A DNA stretch of 64,000 nucleotides from Myrmaecium sp. VS I D KN 1. Lineage: Eukaryota > Ascomycota > Dothideomycetes > Valsariales > Valsariaceae. The translations under genes and the position numbers were made by a program. Position 1 is the first letter of the stretch, and the number at the start of each line of letters is the position of its first letter. The notes under the pieces were generated by a model that had not been told where the DNA came from, did not search any database, and was given only the letters and a program-made list of their open reading frames with translations. This document shows positions 56,701 through 64,000 of the stretch, piece by piece. The stretch is from the NCBI GenBank assembly GCA_019775845.1, contig JADQAV010000009.1, positions 496,001-560,000 of the forward strand. The letters run 5' to 3'.

Positions 56701-58019
56701 GCTTTTCGGCACGCGATACATACTATATGTACTGTTGTGTATAACTTGTTTGGAGGCAAGTGCGCTGCACTCGTGGTGATGCGCCGTTCAAGGTAGGTGC
56801 GAGAGCTAATACATTAGTACTGCCTGGGCATCTACCTTAATTCAACCTCCCATGTTTCCAACCTATCTCTTTCGCTTGCAACAGGACTTAGGATAGAGAA
56901 AGGCCAGCATTAGCTATGCACTATTTTATTGCTTGATCAGAGATTCAAACCTGTCGTCTTCGATTGCCTCTCTCTTTACCTCTCCTCCAATACCAACATA
57001 AGCATTGCAGTAGCCGAGTTTTCGGTACGAAACACACGTACCACACGTTGGTCACCTTAACAGATGTCAGGAATGACAGGATGAAATACGGTTTTGACAA
57101 GGCAAGTATAGGCGATCGCACTACTTCAATTGGACAATGTACTTAATCCTGCTGGAGAACTTCTTTAACTAGGGTTCCAAGTATGCCATGTCAAGCAACG
57201 ACATCTACAAACAGGCAATCGCACTATGTCAGTTGTTTCTGCGAGATAGAAGAAGGTCTAGTACGAGCTCAATACGAGATACGATTTCGGGTTGAAAACG
57301 GTGGGGAGGCGAAGGAGTTTCAGAAATGGCGGCAAGAGAGCCCGTGAACAGTTCACAGCATTGTACTCCATATCGCCCTGCTCTGCTCGTACGAAGCATG
57401 CTGGACGGTGAGAAATGTCTTATGCTCACTGCATTCACATGGAGGGCCTTGTTCGAGCAAGTACTTCATCAAGTAGGGTCATGCTCCGTATCCGCCACTG
57501 CACGACAAGGGGAAGCGATGCGGCTGTCTCGTATTTACTTGCTTCACTTCCTCCACCAGGCCGTCCTTGTCTTCACATCCTTCTTTATCCACCTAGGTGC
57601 ATCAAGAAGCACCCGAGACTCTTTTTGGCTTCCATCGCATCGTGGATATCCCGCGTCTGGGCATAGCACAGCACCAAGATTCGAGCTCCAAGCAGGCACC
57701 GGAGATCGCGTCACCAAGGACCAATCGTAAGTCGTTACGGCGCCATCAACGCGAAAGTCGGCCGAGGTGCCAGGAGACATGAGCATTTCGTTGCGCCTTC
57801 CGCGTCCTCCGATTGAACAGGAACATCCAAAGTGCTGCCGTATCGTCTTCAGCTATTTTGCGAGGTATTCCCTGGGGGGTGGTGTGTTTACAGGAGTCTT
57901 GAGGGGAAGGTAAACGATATCCCTGTTTCACTTACTTGCAGATCCTACCGCAGCGACGATCTCATTCGTTCGCGTACCGCCATCCTACCAGCCCCGCAGC
58001 TAGGTGTAAGCCCTAGGCC

Positions 58020-58036
58020 AACGGTTTTAAACCGTT
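58020..58036. other. Short palindrome
   Basis: AACGGTTT, one base, AAACCGTT. Could be a protein-binding site or chance. Confidence 0.5.
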
Positions 58037-61000
58037 CAGCCTTGTCCAGTACGACCAATCCGGCCCTATCGACAATTCGTAACCATCGGGATGACTCTCA
58101 CCCAGAAGCGCGACAGTCGCTGATGTGCTAGAGGCCCGTCAGTTACAATGAAGTAGCAGGGCGATAAGGGTCGCATCCAAGAGCTGAGCTGTTGTTGCTC
58201 CACAGAAGTCGCAGGTCTTTACGGTTTGTTGGCAGAGGGCCCGATGACAGAGCCACGGGGTCCCCAAAGCGTCTCCGGACTGACAAGCTCCTCGTGCGAG
58301 TACAGAGGGAACTCCAGAGGTGTCAATGACGGGATGGTCTCCCAATGGCAAGACAGCGGGAAAGCCAGCGCCCACATTGTACGTCACCATCCCGGTCTCT
58401 CGCAAGATGGCAAGCTCTCTGCAGGTCAGATACATGCGAGCTTATCGTCCGCATTCTAGATGAAGATCTTCAGAACAGTGAAAGGCAGATGGTACATCAG
58501 CTCCGGTGAAGAGGACGAGATTGACAGACGCTGTCCTTAAGCTGTGACAAGCTCCATCCACAGCATGCACAACGAGGAGACCAGTGTAACCGTTGTGAGG
58601 CCTGACCCCCACTAAAGCCCAGCATGTCGTTACAAACGTTAACCATATCGGAACCACGTTCTTGGAAAAGCCGCTGATATGAAAGCTTGTTTTCATTATC
58701 TCTTTCCCCGGAGACGAGAAGTCTGCCAGCAGATGGGACACCGGGTGATACGTCAGCTCTTTGTGCAGCGAGAAAGCAAGTAGGAAGGATTCGCAAAAAA
58801 ACCACGCCACAGCTTCTTCCAAGTTTCAACATCCTCCCCGACCGATGCGTTCTTGGCACGTCTGATCCCACGATCTGTTCGCCTCGACTTGCGGCACGAA
58901 GGGAACGCGGAACTCCCTTACCGCGAAGGGACGGGTACAAGCCCCTCTCTTGAAAAGCAAATCGTCACCCTTCCAGGAGATTCACCGGTCAATGAGTGAG
59001 GCTATGAGCATACCAACTTAGACTCCGTTCCTCGTCGACAAAGCCCGAATCTGGAAAGCATGCTAGAAATGCGGAAGAGAAGCTGTAGAGCCACTAGACT
59101 CACCCAAGCCCAACGATATGTAGAAGGACTGCAGATTTACGGTTGCCGATGATTCAGTACGACGTATAGTCGCCCCATGAGCTTGATTGCTCCCGTGTCA
59201 AACATGCTTTTTGCCGCCGTACCACCTGTTCCATGCCGCCCCCTGCCATACCCGTTTCCCCTCATCCCCAAGGCGTCTCTGTAGCCGCGTCCAGACAATT
59301 CTATGCCTTTTTGCGAGAGAAAAAGAAGGGAGTCCAGAGAAAGTGACTATCTGTGAAAGACAGCGAGAGCAAAAAGAATGAACAGAAGAAAAAGTCGAAG
59401 GACGAGCGAGTATCCCCCCACCAGCGCTGGGAGATAATCATATTCTCGTCGTGCAGGACTGCAGACATGCAGGGACCCGAAGCCACAGCAGCATCCCCCT
59501 ACGCCTCAGAAGCGCGCATGGCATCAAGCTCAACCAATCTGCCTGTCTTTTGCCCACTAGCAGCGTGGACTAGCCTGCAAGCCTGCTGAGGCTGGAGAAG
59601 GCTGTTTTCACGTCATCTCCATTCTCACATTACCACTCTGAGCGCGTACCTCCCTTCGCCTTCAGAGAGTATTTTACTATGCGTTCACGAAGGAAGCGGT
59701 TGTGAAGGTATTCTTGTTACGGGACCTAGAGATGGGAGATGCTAGCTATAGTCATGCTATCACGTGAAACGGGAGGAGGATTTGGCAAAGCGAAGTCGAC
59801 ATATCGCGCAAATGGGTGTGTGCAGGTAGTTCACGACAGTAGATACATATAAAATACTTACAGGTTTCCATTTGTCGCCAGAGCGCGAAGGGGTATCGAT
59901 GCGTAGTCACATGAAAGGGGAATCTGATAGAAAAGGTCTTATATTGTCCTATTTCATCGCGCTCACTATCCGCTTCGCCGTTCCTGCGGTTAAAGGACTG
60001 GGGGACTTCACGTCAGGTTTCTCCCTTGTCTTTCCAGCTCGAAATAACGAGTCTGTACGCGCCATCACCATCTAAATAAGGTGAAGAAAACCGTCCCCGT
60101 TGTTACGTCTTTCCCACCAGCCAGCCCAGCCGGATCTCTCCCCCCAACAACCGTGAAAATACTTTGAACCTTCTCTCTGACGCAACCCATCTCACGTCGT
60201 ATACCGTAGGAGCGCCGTTGCTAACCGATGCAACGGAACGGAACGGTACGGTACGATAGATCGCTAGCAGGTCTTCGGGGGGCCGAATGCACAGCTGCTG
60301 CGCGGGGAAAGGTGGCAAGGAGCAATGGGACTGACTGATATTGCCCGACACCAATATTAAGGCATTCGTGCCGCGGAAACAGCTGGTGGGGGAGGAGAGC
60401 TGGGAGAGAGCGGTGGAGGTTGTTAAGCTGGTAGCTCGTAGAGAAAGCCAGCAGCCAAGTAGCTACCTAGCTCTTTCAAATAACGACCGCCGCTTGACCC
60501 GTATTGGAACCCCATTGCTCCTTCCTCCATTCAGCTTTTCCAACAGAAGTCCGCACATGTATCTTGAACTATGCCAGACTAACTAGCTGGCTGGAATGAA
60601 GGGAACGTTTCCACTGTTTCCAAAGATATCTATACGGCACCAAAACCGCGGCTAGGAAGAGTCTCCGACCTGATAATGCAATCGAACTTGTCGCGCCGGT
60701 GCTAAATCTGATGGGGATTTCGGGAAATGGATTTTAAACTCACAGCGCAACGAGATGAGGGAGGGGTGAAATTCATGCCTTGAAACCGAGGAAAACCGTA
60801 GCAAGCACCGGGACAGCCTGCAGATTGACGAGAAGGGCCTGGAGGGCGGTTTGAGAGCTCATTAAGATATGCGTCAGGGCCTTGAGTAGCCGGCCGTGTC
60901 CTTATGGTCGAACCATCCCTAATTGTCGACTGTGCGATTTCTTCTCGTGCACAGGAAACCAACAATCTGCATCAGTGCGTTGTTATGCCGCAAGAGTAAC

Positions 61001-64000
61001 CCCCCAGAGAGCAAGACCAATGTGGATCGTGCTGCGATACTCACTCTTAGTGATAGTTGCCAATCCTGTACGGAGAGAACGATCCAACAGCTCGCAAGAA
61101 CAGGAGGTAGACGTGTTGAAAACGAGGTCGAGGTAGGAAGGCAGGCGAGCTTGACAGTTCCTGCATAACTGCAAAGAGTTCTTTCAAGAGAGCCTCTAAG
61201 CTTCAATATGAACAATGGAGTCATGCTCAAGGGATGAGTATGAGGAGAGAGATTTGAGGCAGGCACTTCTTATATGAAGTGGCCTCCCACTAAGAGAATG
61301 AATATCTGAGAGGATGGACAGTATACGGTACGAACAAGTGCATTCATTATAGGTGAGGTGATATAAGGACTAGATCTTACATTTACGATCACCCACGTTA
61401 GTCTTGGTTATAACAACAACTCAATGCACTTCTTACCTACTCCTGTAGCTGGTGTCGGATCAAAAAACCTAGCAATCAACTGTCTATCACTGGCCCTGGT
61501 GTGAAGAGAGCTTCAATCGTCCAGGATACGTGGGACGACACATACTCACTTGTGAATCGTTCTTCCTGATGATGATCCGATACCCGGGCAATCAACAATA
61601 ATACGGCCTTCAGGTGCTGAGCTATGTTCTAAACACTGCAGAGAGCCCTTTCGCCATGCATTACTTGCTCACTGAGCTTTGCAAATAGGTGTGCGTTGCC
61701 TTTATCGTATCTTAAGCATGGCCCATTCGGCAAATCGGGACCCTCCTCTCATTGTCCTCTCGTTAAAGTGCTTTGCGGTCTAAGGTAGGAAGTTTCCACG
61801 GGAGGACACTATCTTAGTAGAAGCTCAGTGAAGTATGGATAGTACTTTCCACGGATAATACTATCACTTATACTAAGGAAAAGGCAAAGGGAAAGTGAGA
61901 GCGTTCGGAAAGAAGTTCCGTTTGCGTCCCTACAACCAAGAGGACGACTAGAATTGAAACGCTGACCTTTTGATTGAACTGGACACTCGCTCAGAAGACA
62001 CTTTCTCCATGGTCGCGACCAAGAAGTCAAGAACCAGAGGGATTGGTAGCCAGGAGGGAGTTGCACCGAACCGGCCGGTTAGGCTACGGGTAGCTCGCGA
62101 AAGGTGTTAAAGGAGCAAGACTAGATGTGAAACAGGCGACTACACGCAGTCATTGCCGATTTCATGGCACTCGTCGCGCACGTCGTACTCAGCTCGCGCC
62201 AGGGGACGATTTGAGTCCGGAGAGCCCCCTAATAGTGGCGCTTCGCTTCCATCAACGACGTCAAGAGACCAAGTTCCCTTGGGGACACCGAGATCCATGG
62301 ACATCAGCACCTCCGCTTCCTATCCATGTACTGTATATTACCGATCCATTGGACAGGTCGATGAGGAAATAATACGCCATGGATGCCTCCGCCTCCTCCA
62401 ACTCTTGGGTAATAAGGCCTTACAAGAGTAGTCACTCATGCAGTCAGCAGCTTCCACTCGCAGCAATCGCTCTGATCTTCCGGAGCAGCCTTCAGTCCTT
62501 TCAGTGTGTCGACATGAAGATGGTTTGTCCTCTCCAGGGACAGTTGAGGTCGTTTGATGAAATGATAATGGATACCACTTCCTTTGGGAAAGGGGCTTGT
62601 TGTGTTTTACAGTTGGTTTCCGCACTAAGATTGGCTGAGGATACCTCGATATTACCACAGCAAGAGAGCAGACAGAACCTCGATGAACAGGGATGCGAGT
62701 AATGTGGTCAACAGATCAATAGAACACCCCCTGAGACTCCCCTTGGGAAGTAAATCAAAGATAGAATCGTCAAATCAACACGTCGACTGGGGCAGAAACA
62801 ACTGTTCCAACATCACACGGCGAAGGACAACCACCTCGGACTGACTGTTCATCAAAAACTCCTACAGCGGACTCCACGTGCAAAACGCCGATAAGGACGT
62901 CGTGGCCTAGGAGGAGTGAGCCGTTGCCAAGCTGGACGTGAAAGTTGACTTCAGGACGAGTGAGAAAAGGAATTATCAGTTAATAATGTTTTCCCTGGCG
63001 GAGTGAAGTAAAATAATGGGCGCAGAGGGGATGAGACGGAGGTCATCCCTTGAATGAGACGAGAACATGTCCATCGTTCGTGGCCTATGATGAGTCATAG
63101 GCGGTAACTGAGGTCGACGCGAAGTCCTCGTGGCTTCTCTTTGTGGTCAGTCAGAAGGGTTGCTCTTCCTCTCCAAATCACTTTTGCTTCTTCGCTTTCT
63201 CTTCCTACTTCTCAACAGTAATACTCTTCAACAGCGCGGCCGCTTGAGTGCATTTGACAAAGAAAAGTGCAGCCTAGGGCGGCCCAGCCCGCAAGGCTGA
63301 AACTTCCATGTTAATGGCTCAACCGACAACAAACACACTTTTGCGAGGTCCGTTAGCCTTGCAAGCTATCAGCAACGAAGCTGGTGATTCACGCCATAGG
63401 TCGAAGATGACCATCAAATGCGGAAGCGCAGCATGAGGCACTCCAGAGCGCTTGTAGCGGGATGTCCGTTATATCGATGAGTATAACTACTCATAGTGCA
63501 CCAGTGAGCCCGCTGATGAGAAGATCCTCTCCTTGAGCCCCACCGGATGAGGAAGTCAGAGAGACCTGTTGAGATAGCTTTCAGCACAGCTCGGGAGGCT
63601 GAAGTGTATAACTTGTCCAGCACACACTGGGATTATCATGTTCTGCCCAGTCTTGTAATCGGAGGGGCTGGCATAATCCAACTGCCCCTGAATCTGGACA
63701 AAAGTCACCCACCTGAAAGCTTTGGAACTTCTCGTGCTGTCAGGTAGTCAGGAAGGCCGGCCAGCTATCCCCCCACATATACCTACACTGATGGCCGTGA
63801 TATCTGGCAGGTCAATCTGTGTAACGCCACTTCGTGGGGTCCAGAGAAGGCAGGACTCTGGAGATATCAACTCATATCTGGAGTGAAGGCCCCTTTTGGA
63901 GAGAGACGCGGACATCTGGACGGCTTCTGGACATGCCACTTCACAAACTGATAGTGAATGAGCTGAATCCAGTTGGATCAGGGATGCCGCAGGATCAAGT

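Larger units (their letters stand above)
50317..64000. other. 13.7-kb region with no supported protein gene
   Basis: Open frames on both strands are short (the longest is about 210 residues), show no family motifs and have no consistent splice partners. GC content looks intermediate, unlike both the GC-rich genes and the TA-rich transposon, so RIP-type decay is not evident. No inverted-repeat ends, reverse transcriptase or transposase motifs, tRNA promoter boxes or long tandem repeats were found by eye. The first few hundred bases must include the polyketide synthase promoter. The region could hold noncoding transcripts or very old degraded sequence. Confidence 0.5.

Noticed and set aside
1-64000. 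CRISPR arrays, bacterial operons, tRNA genes
   Set aside because: No regularly spaced repeats of that type, the gene structure is eukaryotic, and no B-box-like GGTTCGANTCC element was seen by eye in a tRNA-like context.

Overview
The window is nuclear DNA from a filamentous ascomycete (Pezizomycotina). The evidence is: short introns (about 50-250 bp) with GT..AG ends and CTAAC/CTGAC-type branch sites; a Zn2Cys6 transcription factor; an HDEL-ended protein disulfide isomerase; a fungal non-reducing polyketide synthase (NR-PKS); an Mtr-like amino-acid permease; and one transposon reduced to TA-rich sequence in the way repeat-induced point mutation (RIP) does. I cannot fix the class. An intact-looking HOP2 gene argues against the Neurospora/Sordaria group, which lacks it. 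All functional names rest on motif and family recognition; no database search was run.

Layout. 1-28.5 kb is ordinary gene-dense sequence: the 3' end of an amino-acid transporter; a five-exon Zn2Cys6 regulator; an unrecognised membrane/coiled-coil protein; HOP2 (meiotic pairing); SKT5/CHS4 (chitin synthase III activator, whose last 12-nt exon creates a CVIM farnesylation box); ATG22 (vacuolar amino-acid efflux); MED14 (Mediator scaffold); an FBXO9/Pof7-like F-box protein; and MTM1 (mitochondrial carrier). 29.37-31.86 kb is a 2486-bp RIP-degraded DNA transposon with 72-bp terminal inverted repeats and a perfect 8-bp target duplication. 32.4-43 kb holds PDI1, a small two-helix membrane protein, a mitochondrial methylglutaconyl-CoA hydratase-like enzyme, the mitochondrial intermediate peptidase OCT1, a MICOS ApoO-family subunit head to head with OCT1, and an unrecognised 374-residue protein. 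43.5-50.3 kb is a four-exon NR-PKS (SAT-KS-AT-PT-ACP-ACP-TE, 2198 aa) of the melanin/naphthopyrone pigment type. 50.3-64 kb is a 13.7-kb stretch with no credible protein gene.

The genes are mostly independent housekeeping loci. Local themes are mitochondrial biology (MTM1, the hydratase, OCT1, the MICOS subunit; the last two share a 309-bp divergent promoter) and cell wall/pigment (SKT5 and the NR-PKS). No tailoring gene for the polyketide is visible here. Splice models were built by hand; each keeps reading frame and restores a family-conserved sequence across its junctions, except for the 374-aa gene, where only the reading frame supports the splice. They still need transcript confirmation.
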